Shown piece after piece: positions 33,512 through 41,556 of a DNA stretch of 63,234 nt; positions within the stretch are counted from its first letter, which is position 1, and the number at the start of each line of letters is the position of its first letter. A program made the position numbers and the translations under genes. The stretch is from an uncultured Acidimicrobiaceae bacterium. Its GTDB lineage: Bacteria; Actinomycetota; Acidimicrobiia; Acidimicrobiales; SZUA-35. The notes under the pieces were generated by a model. The model was not told the origin of the DNA, made no database searches, and saw only the letters and a list, made by a program, of their open reading frames with translations. Location of the stretch: positions 1 to 63,234 of the forward strand of contig CAMYLA010000012.1 of assembly GCA_947259095.1 (NCBI GenBank). The letters run 5' to 3'.

Positions 33512-34432
33512 GTGTGCTCCGGAACCCCACACCTGTTCGAGGTCGATGGTGACCTGCTCTTGCCCACCGATCTGGTTCGGGGCCCTTGGGATCACGGGTT
33601 GCAGCATGGCGGTGCGGTCTGCGGGGCCTTGGGCTGGGCCGCCGAAACCGCTGTCCGGGATGGGGCGACCGAGGATTCGGCCATCCGGGATCCGGCGGTC
33701 GATGGCGACCGTGACTTCGTGCTGTGCCGGCTGACGACCGAGATCTTGCGGCCCGTGCCGGCCGTACCCCTGCGCTACCACGCGTCGATCGACCGGGCCG
33801 GGCGCCGCACCCGGGTGGTGTCGTCGTCGCTGTGGCACGACCAGACCTGCGTGGCCCGTTCGTCGAGCCAGTGGGCAAGGGTGGCCGAGGCTCCGGTCGG
33901 CCCGGACAACCGAACCGGCACTGGACCGGCCGTGTTTCCCATCGACACGGCCGTGCCCCGCCGCCCGGCGCACCGGACAGACCCGGGAGCCACCGACATC
34001 GGCTACCCCCGGCCCGGCTTCAACTGCGACGTGTTCGAGTTCCGCTGCCTGACCGGCAGTACCGAGGATCCCGGGCCGGGCACGATCTGGGTCAGGATGG
34101 TGGTGGAGCTGATCGCCGGGGAGCCGCCGACCCCGGTCCAGGTGATGGCCACGGTGGCCGATCTCGGCAACGCCGTCGGTTGGGAGTTCTCGCCGTCGGG
34201 GCAGCCGATGATCAATCCCGACCTCACGCTGCAGATGTTCCGCTACCCGGTCGGGGGGTGGGTGTGCCTGGAGTCGTCGGGTCGAGCCGCAACCACGGGC
34301 ATCGGGATGATGGAAACCCGGCTGTGGGACGGTGATGGGCAGTTCGGGCTGGTGCTGAGCACGACCATGGAGTCGCCGATGCCGTTGGCCATCGACCCGT
34401 CGGGGCCGCCGAGCGATGGCCGGGCCGGGTAG
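33512..34432 (+). CDS. TesB-like acyl-CoA thioesterase, double hotdog
   Basis: The 306-residue protein has two hotdog halves: GPWDHGLQHGGAVCGALGWAAE (about 24-45) with the first central helix, DFVLCRLTTEILRPVPAVPLRYH, and in the second half NPDLTLQMFRYPVGGWVCLES, matching TesB-like thioesterases. The proposed active Asp in the second half is at NPDL. Acyl-CoA substrate unknown. It is followed 51 nt later by an SDR gene on the same strand, probably co-transcribed, which fits an acyl-CoA degrading unit. GTG start with a TACCCT box just upstream. Confidence 0.82.
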   Translation: MCSGTPHLFEVDGDLLLPTDLVRGPWDHGLQHGGAVCGALGWAAETAVRDGATEDSAIRDPAVDGDRDFVLCRLTTEILRPVPAVPLRYHASIDRAGRRTRVVSSSLWHDQTCVARSSSQWARVAEAPVGPDNRTGTGPAVFPIDTAVPRRPAHRTDPGATDIGYPRPGFNCDVFEFRCLTGSTEDPGPGTIWVRMVVELIAGEPPTPVQVMATVADLGNAVGWEFSPSGQPMINPDLTLQMFRYPVGGWVCLESSGRAATTGIGMMETRLWDGDGQFGLVLSTTMESPMPLAIDPSGPPSDGRAG

Positions 34433-34483
34433 CTTTGGGTCGTCGAAGATCGAAGACAAACAACACGAGACGGAGGAAAGAAC

Positions 34484-35443
34484 ATGGGTTCGTTGGACGG
34501 ACGGGTGGCCATCATCACTGGGGCCGGGCGTGGTATCGGCCGGGAGCACGCGCTGCTGATGGCATCGGAGGGGGCCAAGATCGTCGTCAACGATCTCGGG
34601 GGTGCCACCGACGGAACGGGCTCCGATGATTCACCGGCGGCCCAGGTCGTGGCCGAGATCGAGGCGATGGGTGGTGAGGCCGTGGCCAACGGCGCCAACG
34701 TCACCGATTGGGAGGGCGTGCAGGGCATGGTCAACCAGGCGGTGGAGCACTTCGGAGACCTGCACATCCTGATCAACAACGCCGGGATCCTCCGGGACCG
34801 GGTGATCGTCAACATGACCGAAGCCGAGTGGGACGGTGTGATCGACGTCCACATGAAAGGTCACTTCGTGCCGACCCGGTGGGCCGCCGCCTACTGGCGG
34901 GAACAGACCAAGGCCGGCAACGAAGCGCCCCGGGCCATCGTGAACACCGCCTCGGGGGCCATGCTGGGCAACCTCGGTCAATACAACTACGCCGCGGCCA
35001 AGGCGGCCATCGCCGCCATGACCTTCGTGGCCGCCGGGGAACTCGGGCGCTACGGGGTGAAGGTCAACTGCCTGGCTCCCATCGCCAGGACCAGGATGAC
35101 CCTGGCCACCCCCGGCCTGGAGGACGTGGTGAAGGCTCCCGAGGATCCGAGCGAGTTCGACAAGTGGGATCCGGCCAACATCTCACCCCTGGTGGCCTAC
35201 CTGTCGACCGCCGACTGCCCGTTCACCGGTGGCGTGTTCCACGTCGGCGGCAACGAGGTGGGGCTCTATGGGGGCTTCTCCCTTTCCGACCACGACATCA
35301 TCGCCACCGACGGGCGTTGGACGGTGGAGGACCTGGCTGCCCAGGGGGCCAAGCTGGCCGAGGGACGGCCGAAGCTGGCCTCGGTGGCCACCAGTATCGG
35401 CGACACCTTCAAGGAGTTCGGCAACCGCCCGCCGACCGCCTGA
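34484..35443 (+). CDS. SDR family oxidoreductase, 3-hydroxyacyl-CoA dehydrogenase type
   Basis: A 319-residue short-chain dehydrogenase with TGAGRGIGREH (13-23), NDLGGATDGTGSDDSPA, NNAG, and YNYAAAKAA as the catalytic Tyr/Lys site. The characteristic insertion after the second strand and the long end are shared with the dehydrogenase half of peroxisomal multifunctional enzyme 2 (HSD17B4), suggesting action on (3R)-hydroxyacyl-CoA or a steroid-derived acyl-CoA. ATG 34484 has a strong GGAGG (GACGGAGGAAAGAAC) upstream. With the thioesterase before it, it may form a two-gene operon. Confidence 0.9.
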   Translation: MGSLDGRVAIITGAGRGIGREHALLMASEGAKIVVNDLGGATDGTGSDDSPAAQVVAEIEAMGGEAVANGANVTDWEGVQGMVNQAVEHFGDLHILINNAGILRDRVIVNMTEAEWDGVIDVHMKGHFVPTRWAAAYWREQTKAGNEAPRAIVNTASGAMLGNLGQYNYAAAKAAIAAMTFVAAGELGRYGVKVNCLAPIARTRMTLATPGLEDVVKAPEDPSEFDKWDPANISPLVAYLSTADCPFTGGVFHVGGNEVGLYGGFSLSDHDIIATDGRWTVEDLAAQGAKLAEGRPKLASVATSIGDTFKEFGNRPPTA

Positions 35444-35587
35444 CTGTGGGCATCGGCCGGCCCGAACCGGAAGCTCGCCCGGGCACAACGATCGGACCCG
35501 CAAACGATCCAGATCCGGCCAGAGTGCATGAGTCTCGACAGCCGGACCCTCAGATGACACGCTGTTGAGGGGGTAAGGGGCTCGGCC

Positions 35588-35884
35588 ATGTCACGATTCA
35601 TCGTTCTGATCAACTTCGGCGGGGACCTGGCGTCGCAGATCAAGGCTCTGCCAGACATCTTGTCGTTGAGCCGGCGAGTGGCCGGTGAGCTGGGCGTCGT
35701 CGTGGAGTCCTACGATGTCACCTTCGGTCGCTTCGATGCGGTGGCAATCATCGAGGCGCCGAGCGAGCCGACCGCGGCGGAGTTCATCCTCAAGACGTTC
35801 GGCAGTGGGCAGGTTCGTACCGAGACGATGAGCGCATTCACCGAAGATCAGATTCGGTCCATCTCGGAAGGTCTGCTCGACTAG
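35588..35884 (+). CDS. GYD-domain protein
   Basis: The 98-residue alpha/beta barrel-like protein matches the GYD domain family (VVVESYDVTFGRFDAVAIIEAPSEPTAAEFILKTFGSGQVRTETMSAFT). The family is small, of unknown role, related to dimeric ferredoxin-like folds such as ABM. ATG 35588 follows a GAGGGGG run. It stands alone, between an SDR gene and a peptidase-like gene on the other strand, with no pathway link. Confidence 0.87.
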   Translation: MSRFIVLINFGGDLASQIKALPDILSLSRRVAGELGVVVESYDVTFGRFDAVAIIEAPSEPTAAEFILKTFGSGQVRTETMSAFTEDQIRSISEGLLD

Positions 35885-36001
35885 TGTCGCGTGTCGGAGG
35901 TTCGCTCGGTGCGGAGATTCGGCCGGCCAGGGCCGGTCGCCGATCCCGTTCGACGTCGAGGCAGCCGATCTCCAGGTGACCCGACCGGAGCCCCGCAGGG
36001 C

Positions 36002-36625
36002 TCACCGACCGGAATCGACCTCGATCGCGATCTCCGGTGAGAGGGAGTAGCCGGACCCGAGTACCAGCCGGTCACCGCTCCAGAAGCGGCCGGGGTCGTA
36101 CCAGTTCGGTGGCTTGCCGCCGTCGAGCAGGCCGAGGCGTTGGTAGGTGACGGCGATCAACTCGGCGCAGAAGATCTCCTCGGGAAAGGCCGAGCGCCGA
36201 ACCTTGCCCTGCACCCATCGTTTTGCAAGACCCCGGGCCGTGGGGAACCTCCGACCGCTGTACTCGTTGATCACCCGTAGCAGCTCGTCCTCGGCCTGCC
36301 GGTCGAGGGGTGGCGAGAGCTGGCGTACGAACGGCTGATGACCCCAGCGCAGGCTCCAGACCCGAACCGCGTCGTCGAGGAGTTGGAGTTGCACGCCGCC
36401 GTGCCGCTCGCCGGTCCACACGTCGACCGTCGACGGACTCGACTCGGTGTGCCACAGCAGCGGCGGGAGATCTCCTACGGCCACCGCCATCGCCACGTGA
36501 TTGACGGGGCTGTTCGTGGCCGCCCGAACGAAACGATCGTTGGCCTTGGTGCCCCTGAACAGCCAGATGTCGCCGGTGGCCGCCGAATCGAGAGCGACCC
36601 GAAGCCTGATCGACGATCCATCCAC
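36002..36625 (-). CDS. YiiX/permuted papain-like amidase family protein
   Basis: The 207-residue protein fits the permuted NlpC/P60 (YaeF/YiiX) superfamily: ATGDIWLFRGTKANDRFVRAATNSPVNHVAMAV (16-48) carries the conserved His, and FPEEIFCAELIAVTYQRLG (about 147-166) the active Cys with its helix. Such enzymes cleave amide bonds, often in peptidoglycan or acyl-amides. No signal peptide is visible. GTG 36625 is the start and lies inside an inverted repeat. The gene is divergent from a 50-codon membrane protein gene only 20 nt away. Confidence 0.8.
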   Translation of the reverse strand: MDGSSIRLRVALDSAATGDIWLFRGTKANDRFVRAATNSPVNHVAMAVAVGDLPPLLWHTESSPSTVDVWTGERHGGVQLQLLDDAVRVWSLRWGHQPFVRQLSPPLDRQAEDELLRVINEYSGRRFPTARGLAKRWVQGKVRRSAFPEEIFCAELIAVTYQRLGLLDGGKPPNWYDPGRFWSGDRLVLGSGYSLSPEIAIEVDSGR

Positions 36626-36638
36626 TGATGGATAGTGT
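36616..36638. promoter_or_regulatory. Inverted repeat and TANNNT box between divergent genes
   Basis: ATCCATC and GATGGAT are separated by 4 nt (36616-36633) and cover the GTG start of the minus-strand gene. TAGTGT at 36633-36638 ends 7 nt before ATG 36646 of the plus-strand gene, a probable leaderless -10 box. A protein bound at the repeat would affect both genes. Confidence 0.5.
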
Positions 36639-36645
36639 AGCGGCG

Positions 36646-36798
36646 ATGAAACTGTGGAAGTTTGTCGGACTGGCCGGTCTCGCAGGCGTTGCGGCCAGTG
36701 GTGTCGTCATCGCCCGTCGGCGTCGCTGGCGGAACTACGACGCAGATGAGCTCCGAAAGACGCTCCACGATCGGCTGGCCGAGGTGCCGACGAAATAG
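36646..36798 (+). CDS. Small single-pass membrane protein (50 residues)
   Basis: The peptide starts with one hydrophobic helix (about 6-23: FVGLAGLAGVAASGVVIA), continues with a basic anchor (RRRRWR) and an amphipathic helix DADELRKTLHDRLAEV. This N-in or signal-anchor layout is seen in many small actinobacterial membrane proteins. No ribosome site, but TAGTGT lies 7 nt upstream, consistent with a leaderless mRNA. It is too short for ordinary gene callers. Function unknown. Confidence 0.65.
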   Translation: MKLWKFVGLAGLAGVAASGVVIARRRRWRNYDADELRKTLHDRLAEVPTK

Positions 36799-36916
36799 TC
36801 GAGCGCCAACGACAGGTCGCCGTCCCACCCACCGTCGCACAGGACGGTGCGTCGCCGGATCGCCGGCCGGTTGAATCCCGGTGGGCGCAGTAGCATCGTG
36901 AGCGGAAGGAGTGCGG

Positions 36917-37783
36917 GTGGAAGCGTCAAGCCAGACCTGGTGGGTGTGGGCACGGTTCGAGGCGTGGCTCTCCGGGCTCTCGAACCGATCGTCGCCTCTG
37001 CTGTTCGGTGGGTTCCTGGTGTGGTTCGTCGGCTGGACCGTACTCGTCGGGGTGGTGCTCGATGCGGTGGTGGACGAGGCCGATCAACCCCCAATGTCCG
37101 AGGCTGCCGGCCGGCTCATACCGGCTGTGGGTGTGCTGTTTGCGCTCCTGACCGCATTCGTGATCACGAATCAGTGGAACCGGAGCCGCAGCGCCGAGGG
37201 GATCGTGGGCACCGAGGCGGACGCCGCCATCCGTCTGGCGTTGGCCAGTGAGTCGCCGGGGATCGACGGGGGCCGGATGCGGTCGCTGTTGGTGCAGTAC
37301 CTGCGGGTCGTTGTTGACGAGGAGTGGGAAACGCTGCGGCATGAAGTTGTCGGATCGGACCGCACAGCGGCCACCCTGTCGCAGCTCGAGCGTGATGTGC
37401 GCGCCGATGCGACCGCACCCGGGGTGGGTTCGGCGATCTGCGCCGACCTCCTGGCCGCAGCCGAGGGGGTGGCGGTGGCCCGGCGTGACCGGCTGAACCT
37501 GGCCGGGCACGGGCTGCCGGCACCGTTGTTCCTCCTGGCGTTCGTGAGTGGTGTGGTGCTGTGCCTCAATGCCATTGCCGTCGCCGTGAGCCTCGACGAC
37601 TGGGTGGCGATCGTCATCGGCGGGCTGGTGGCGCTGATCGCCTTGGATCTCGCGCTGGTCGTGGCCATCAGCGACCCCTTTCGGGGCTCGCTGCGGGTCG
37701 TGCCGTCACCCATCGAGGCCGTACTGGCCGAGCTGAACGCCGGACACTTCGGGCCCCTGAGCGCGGGCCTCGAGTCGCCCTGA
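36917..37783 (+). CDS. DUF4239-like membrane protein
   Basis: The 288-residue integral membrane protein has hydrophobic segments at about 25-50 (LFGGFLVWFVGWTVLVGVVLDAVV) and 67-84 before a soluble helical part (about 90-195, ESEWVDS-free, EADAAIRLALASESPG) and two more helices at about 200-225 and 230-250. This is the DUF4239/bestrophin-like layout. The role is unknown; an ion-channel-like function has been suggested from the fold. GTG 36917 is favoured over GTG 36911 because AAGGAG at 36906-36911 is at proper distance only from the former. Confidence 0.75.
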   Translation: MEASSQTWWVWARFEAWLSGLSNRSSPLLFGGFLVWFVGWTVLVGVVLDAVVDEADQPPMSEAAGRLIPAVGVLFALLTAFVITNQWNRSRSAEGIVGTEADAAIRLALASESPGIDGGRMRSLLVQYLRVVVDEEWETLRHEVVGSDRTAATLSQLERDVRADATAPGVGSAICADLLAAAEGVAVARRDRLNLAGHGLPAPLFLLAFVSGVVLCLNAIAVAVSLDDWVAIVIGGLVALIALDLALVVAISDPFRGSLRVVPSPIEAVLAELNAGHFGPLSAGLESP

Positions 37784-37818
37784 CAGCCCTGAGCGTTCAC
37801 GCCTCTGTGGCTGTGCCC

Positions 37819-37832
37819 GCCCTCGAGAGGGC
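37819..37832. terminator. Hairpin between convergent genes
   Basis: GCCCTC and GAGGGC face each other across two bases, giving a 5-6 bp GC stem 36 nt after the DUF4239 stop. There is no T-run, so the terminator call is tentative. Confidence 0.45.
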
Positions 37833-37928
37833 AGGACCGAATGCAGGCGGTCCTCGCCAATGGAGGGATGACAATCCTGCTGGGCCTCGCACGACCAAGG
37901 TTTCCGGGGGTCGCCCGCGCCCCCGGCG

Positions 37929-38762
37929 TCAGCGGTCGGGCGGCCGGTGGTGGCGGATCGGTCGCTCCGAGCGGGCGAACTCCGGCCACCGCGACCACGC
38001 CGGACCGGCGGCGAAGCCCCCGTCGACCACGAACTCCTGGCCGGTGACCCAGGCCGAGTCGTCGGAGGCCAGGAACAGTGCCATGTTGGCGATGTCGGCC
38101 GCCTCGCCGACCCGACCCATGACCTGGGCCCGGGCCGAGCCATCCCGCATCTTCTGGATCCGGGATTCGTCGGCCTCGGGGTGCCCGGCCGCCAGCGGGG
38201 TTGCGATGAAGCCGGGGCAGATGGCGTTGACCCTGATGTTCTGCTCACCGAGCTCCAGGGCCACCGTCCTGGTGAGATGGATGACCGCACACTTGGCAAC
38301 ACTGTAGAGGTGGGGGGCGTTGCCGGCCCGCAGTCCGGCCACGCTGGCGGTGGAGATGATCGAGCCCGACCCCTGCTCGGCCATCACCGGTGAGGCGTGC
38401 TTGATCCCGAGGAAGACGCTCTTGAGCAGGACGTCCATCGTCAGGTCGTAGTCCTCCACGGTGGTCTTGGCGATGGGGCCGAGCGCCCCACCGAATCCCG
38501 CATTGTTGAACAGGCAGTCAAGCCGGCCCCAGAGATCGGTCGCCTCGGCCACCATGGCCGCAACCTGCTCCTCCTTGCTCACGTCGGTGGCGAGGAACGC
38601 CACGTTCTCGCCGAGCTCGTCTGCCAGCGCCCGGCCACCGCCCTCGTCCAGGTCGGCGATCAGGACCCTGGCCCCCTCGGCCACGAACCGCCGGACCGTG
38701 CCCGCGCCGATGCCGCTGGCGCCACCGGTGATCACTGCGACCTTGCCGTCGAGTTGTCCCAT
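37929..38762 (-). CDS. SDR family oxidoreductase
   Basis: A 277-residue classical short-chain dehydrogenase with TGGASGIGAGT (about 12-22), an Asp after strand two (IADLDEGG, favouring NAD), NNAGFGG, the catalytic YSVAK and PGFIATP. It is closely similar in layout to the SDR at 22469. ATG 38762 is chosen because family homology begins at once; an upstream frame extension to 38927 belongs to the opposing sequence. Last gene of the minus-strand operon 42618-37929, 53 nt below the LLM gene. Confidence 0.92.
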   Translation of the reverse strand: MGQLDGKVAVITGGASGIGAGTVRRFVAEGARVLIADLDEGGGRALADELGENVAFLATDVSKEEQVAAMVAEATDLWGRLDCLFNNAGFGGALGPIAKTTVEDYDLTMDVLLKSVFLGIKHASPVMAEQGSGSIISTASVAGLRAGNAPHLYSVAKCAVIHLTRTVALELGEQNIRVNAICPGFIATPLAAGHPEADESRIQKMRDGSARAQVMGRVGEAADIANMALFLASDDSAWVTGQEFVVDGGFAAGPAWSRWPEFARSERPIRHHRPPDR

Positions 38763-38815
38763 GTTCTTGTCGCTACTCCCAGTCTCGATGTCTTGTTGTG
38801 GCCGCCACCGGCCGG

Positions 38816-39730
38816 TCAGCCGGTGGCGGCGGTGATCTTGTCGTGCAGAAGGCCGAGCTGGTCGATCATGGCATCGACGCTGCGGGCCCCGGCCTGGAAC
38901 ACCGCAGTTGCGTTGAGCGAGATCCACTCGAAACCGAACTCGTGAAGGGCCACCGCCCGGCGGACGACCTGGTCGTGGTCTGCGTAGTACTCCTTGTCAG
39001 CCTGGCGGGTCGGTGGGGGCTGCAGCATCATCTGCAGGCCGATCTCGGCCGGGTCCCGTCCGAACGACTCGGCGTGTGACCGGATCGAGGCCAAGGCGGC
39101 CACGATGGCCTCGTCGTCGACCAGCGCACTACCCATCCAGCCGTCACCCAACTCGGCCACCCTCCGAAGGGCGGCCTGGCTCCCGCCACCGATCCAGATC
39201 GGCGGGCCCCCTTCTTGGGCCGGCTTTGGTTCCATGGCCATGGCGGTCGAGCCGTAGTAGGCGCCGTCGAAGTCGATTCTTTCGTCGGACCAGTACGACC
39301 GCATCAGCCTGATGGCCTCGTCCATCCGCCGGCCGCGGTTGGAGAAGCTTTCCTCCAAGGCGTCGTACTCCGACTCCTGCCAGCCGACCCCGACCCCCAA
39401 TCGAACACGCCCGCCCGAAAGCAGGTCGAGAGTGCTGATCTGCTTGGCAACCAGGACCGGCTGGCGCTGGGGGAGGACCAGCACCTCACTCGACAAGCCG
39501 ATGCGTTGGGTGACGGCGGCCAGTTGGGCCATCAGCACGATCGCCTCCAGGACCGGCATCTGGGGCGGGTACCGGGGCGGCGGCCGATCATCGGCCGGGT
39601 AGCCCATGACCACATGGTCGAACACGGCGATCTCGTCGTAGCCGATCTCCTCCAGGCCTCGACCGAGGTCGAGCACCTTGGCCGGTCCCTCTCTGAAAGC
39701 GACACTGGGATAGTCGACGGTCAGCTTCAT
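38816..39730 (-). CDS. LLM class F420-dependent oxidoreductase
   Basis: The 304-residue TIM-barrel protein carries LEEIGYDEIAVFDHVVMGYPADDRPPPRYPPQMPVLEAIVLMAQLAAVTQRIGLSSEVLVLPQRQPVLVAKQ, the standard luciferase-like core, and RVRLGVGVGWQESEYDALEESFSNRGRRMDEAI. It is a TIGR03619-like F420 family member by length and motif; substrate unknown. ATG 39730 has AAGGAG 6 nt upstream. It follows the MerB-like gene by 40 nt on the same strand, so both are probably on one mRNA. Confidence 0.92.
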   Translation of the reverse strand: MKLTVDYPSVAFREGPAKVLDLGRGLEEIGYDEIAVFDHVVMGYPADDRPPPRYPPQMPVLEAIVLMAQLAAVTQRIGLSSEVLVLPQRQPVLVAKQISTLDLLSGGRVRLGVGVGWQESEYDALEESFSNRGRRMDEAIRLMRSYWSDERIDFDGAYYGSTAMAMEPKPAQEGGPPIWIGGGSQAALRRVAELGDGWMGSALVDDEAIVAALASIRSHAESFGRDPAEIGLQMMLQPPPTRQADKEYYADHDQVVRRAVALHEFGFEWISLNATAVFQAGARSVDAMIDQLGLLHDKITAATG

Positions 39731-39770
39731 CCGCTGCTCCTTGGCTCGAACCTCGCCACCGGGCCGACGG

Positions 39771-40454
39771 TCAGTCCTGGCCGGAGAGCCTGGCCCTGAG
39801 CTCGCCGAAGGCCGATCGACCCGCATCGCTCATGGTCCAGGAGATGTAGTCGGGGCGAACCCGTTCCCGGAAGAACGGGTTGGAGAAGGTCTCGGCCCAC
39901 CAGCCGACCGGCCGCAGCATACGATCCTCCAGATCCGGATCGAAACCGGTCCAGTTCCGAGCGTGTTCTTCCGACCGGAAGAGGTTCATGCTCGCTCACC
40001 GGAACGGCCTCGTCGAGGCCTCGCCGCCCACCTCGGCGCTGGTGTAGCCGACCATGGTGTCGGGATCGACCGACAGGATCTCCTCGTCCCGCATCTCGAC
40101 CACCATCGGTTGGCCACAATCCAGACACGGCGCTTCGACGCGGACGGTCTTGCCGGGGAACAGCCAGCGCACGGCCAGCGATTCGAAGCCTCATTGGCCA
40201 TACCACGACTGTTTGCCGTCAACCGAGATCCGGTACTGGGTGGGCTGGTTGTTGAACGGTGGAAACGAGGCGATGTAGTCGGTGCCGGGATGGACCCAGC
40301 CCGGGATCGATTCCATCAGCTCGTGGACCACCGCTCGGCCGTTCTCCGGTGACATGTCGAGTGCCGATGCCAACTCGGTGAAGTGCGGGGCGACACCGGT
40401 GTCGACCATGGTCGTCATGATCGAGGCGAATGCCTGGTCGAGATACGTCGTCAT
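39771..40454 (-). CDS. MerB-like (organomercurial lyase) protein with two in-frame TGA codons, probable double selenoprotein
   Basis: One reading frame of 227 codons, starting at ATG 40454, contains TGA at codon 88 (40193-40191) and codon 153 (39998-39996) and ends in a third TGA at 39771. If both are read through, the product has an N-terminal winged-helix part (about 1-60) and a MerB-like domain. By-eye alignment with MerB puts Sec88 on catalytic Cys96, Glu91 on Asp99, Cys110 on structural Cys117 and Sec153 on the Cys158-Cys159 pair (catalytic Cys159), with spacing differing by at most two residues. The segment after Sec153, NLFRSEEHARNW, matches the MerB C-terminus. Each TGA has a bacterial SECIS-like hairpin at the right distance. 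Two nonsense mutations that both hit the catalytic cysteines would be a remarkable accident. Fourth gene of a five-gene operon; mercury itself need not be the substrate. Confidence 0.75.
39967..39982 (-). promoter_or_regulatory. Bacterial SECIS-like hairpin for the second TGA
   Basis: In the mRNA sense TCTTCC and GGAAGA form a 6-bp stem closed by the tetraloop GGTC. The loop begins 20 nt after TGA 39998-39996. In E. coli fdhF the apical loop also holds GGUC, about 19 nt after UGA. Fits the bacterial SECIS rule of a G in the first two loop bases, 16-37 nt from the UGA. Confidence 0.7.
40161..40177 (-). promoter_or_regulatory. Bacterial SECIS-like hairpin for the first TGA
   Basis: TGGCC and GGCTG pair with three GC pairs and two wobble pairs around the seven-base loop GTGCGCT. 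The loop begins with G, 19 nt after TGA 40193-40191. A longer alternative pairs CTGGCCG with CGGCAAG (40178-40149). Weaker than the second hairpin. Confidence 0.5.
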
Positions 40455-40511
40455 GGCCAAGAGCTTGTGCGGTGACCGGGCCGTCGTCAACTCGACGCAC
40501 CGCCGGACGTG

Positions 40512-41498
40512 TCACCGTGATGGTTCGAGAATGACCCGGCCCGTGGTACGACGCTCGGCCAGGTCCTTCAACGCCCGGGGAAGGTCGTCCATGGCAATAG
40601 TTTCACCGATCAGGGGGTCGATCTTGCCGTCGGCCAGGAGCTGGTAGATGTCTTCGTAGCATCGTCGGAACGGTGAGGGGTCGGCTTCCCGGTATCCGCC
40701 CATATGGACCCCGACCAACGAGTAGTTCTTGACCAGGACATGGTTGACCGGGGCCTGGGGTATTCGGCCACTGGCGAACCCGACGATCAACAATCGGCCT
40801 TCCCAGGCCAGCAGCCGGCGGGCGACGTCGAAGTGGTCGCCGCCGACCGGATCGTAGATGACGTCCACCCCTCGGCCGCTCGTTTCCTCCATGACCCGCT
40901 GATAGAGATCCTCGTTGTTGTAGTCGATGGCGATGTCGGCCCCGAGCTCGGTGCAGACCTGCGCCTTGTCCGGTCCGCCGGCGGCGGCCAGCACCCAACA
41001 GCCGTGGGCCTTTGCCATCTGCACCGCCGAGGAGCCGACCCCACCGGCTGCGGCCAGGACCAGCACCGACTCGCCGGGCTGGAGCCGGCCCCGGTGGTGG
41101 AGCGCGAACCACGAGGTGCCGTAGGTGACGTGCATCGCCACCGCGGTCGACGACGCGACCTCGTCCGGCAGCACGGTGCAGCCGGCCGCACCCATCAACG
41201 CCTGTTCGGCGAACCCACCGTTGCCGACCACCGTCCAGCCGACCACCCGTTGCCCCGGTTCCAGATCGACATCGGGCCCGACTGCCACGATCGTGCCTGC
41301 GGTGCTCATCCCGGGCGTGAACGGGGTCGGGACCTTGACCTGGTACTGGCCCTGGCATTGGAGGACATCGGCGAAGTTCAGATCGGTCCCTTCGACGTCG
41401 ACCAGGACTTCGCCGGCACCGGGGGTGGGTGATGGCAGGTCGGCCAGGACCAGATTGGTCCAGGGATCACCCGGTTCGTGCAATTGCCATGCTTTCAT
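40512..41498 (-). CDS. NADPH:quinone oxidoreductase (zinc-free MDR)
   Basis: A 328-residue medium-chain dehydrogenase/reductase without zinc. It carries VEGTDLNFADVLQCQGQYQVKVPTPFTPGMSTAGTIVAVG at the N-terminus and the NADPH motif LAAAGGVGSSAVQMAKAHG (about 149-167). The family reduces quinones, enones or enoyl groups. ATG 41498 has GAAAGGGATCGA upstream. The gene lies 57 nt above the MerB-like gene on the same strand and 58 nt below the kinase-fold gene. A role in reducing an alpha,beta-unsaturated intermediate of the same pathway is an inference. Confidence 0.92.
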   Translation of the reverse strand: MKAWQLHEPGDPWTNLVLADLPSPTPGAGEVLVDVEGTDLNFADVLQCQGQYQVKVPTPFTPGMSTAGTIVAVGPDVDLEPGQRVVGWTVVGNGGFAEQALMGAAGCTVLPDEVASSTAVAMHVTYGTSWFALHHRGRLQPGESVLVLAAAGGVGSSAVQMAKAHGCWVLAAAGGPDKAQVCTELGADIAIDYNNEDLYQRVMEETSGRGVDVIYDPVGGDHFDVARRLLAWEGRLLIVGFASGRIPQAPVNHVLVKNYSLVGVHMGGYREADPSPFRRCYEDIYQLLADGKIDPLIGETIAMDDLPRALKDLAERRTTGRVILEPSR

Positions 41499-41556
41499 TC
41501 GATCCCTTTCGGTTGTGGCATTGTCGGTTGTGGCATTGCAGCCTCGGCGATGCCGA

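Noticed and set aside
39771..39989. Separate 72-codon gene starting at ATG 39989
   Set aside because: It is in the same frame as the upstream part, starts in the middle of a MerB-like segment (NLFRSEEHA), and has no ribosome site; it is better read as the C-terminus of one protein.
39986..40222. A 78-codon ORF in a shifted minus-strand frame across the MerB-like gene
   Set aside because: It is Arg/Pro/Ser-rich with no family match, while the frame with two TGA codons gives consistent MerB-like homology on both sides of each TGA.
39771..40454. Simple pseudogene explanation for the two TGA codons
   Set aside because: No frameshift or other stop is present, both TGAs fall at the catalytic Cys positions, and both have SECIS-like hairpins. 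Not excluded, but less likely.
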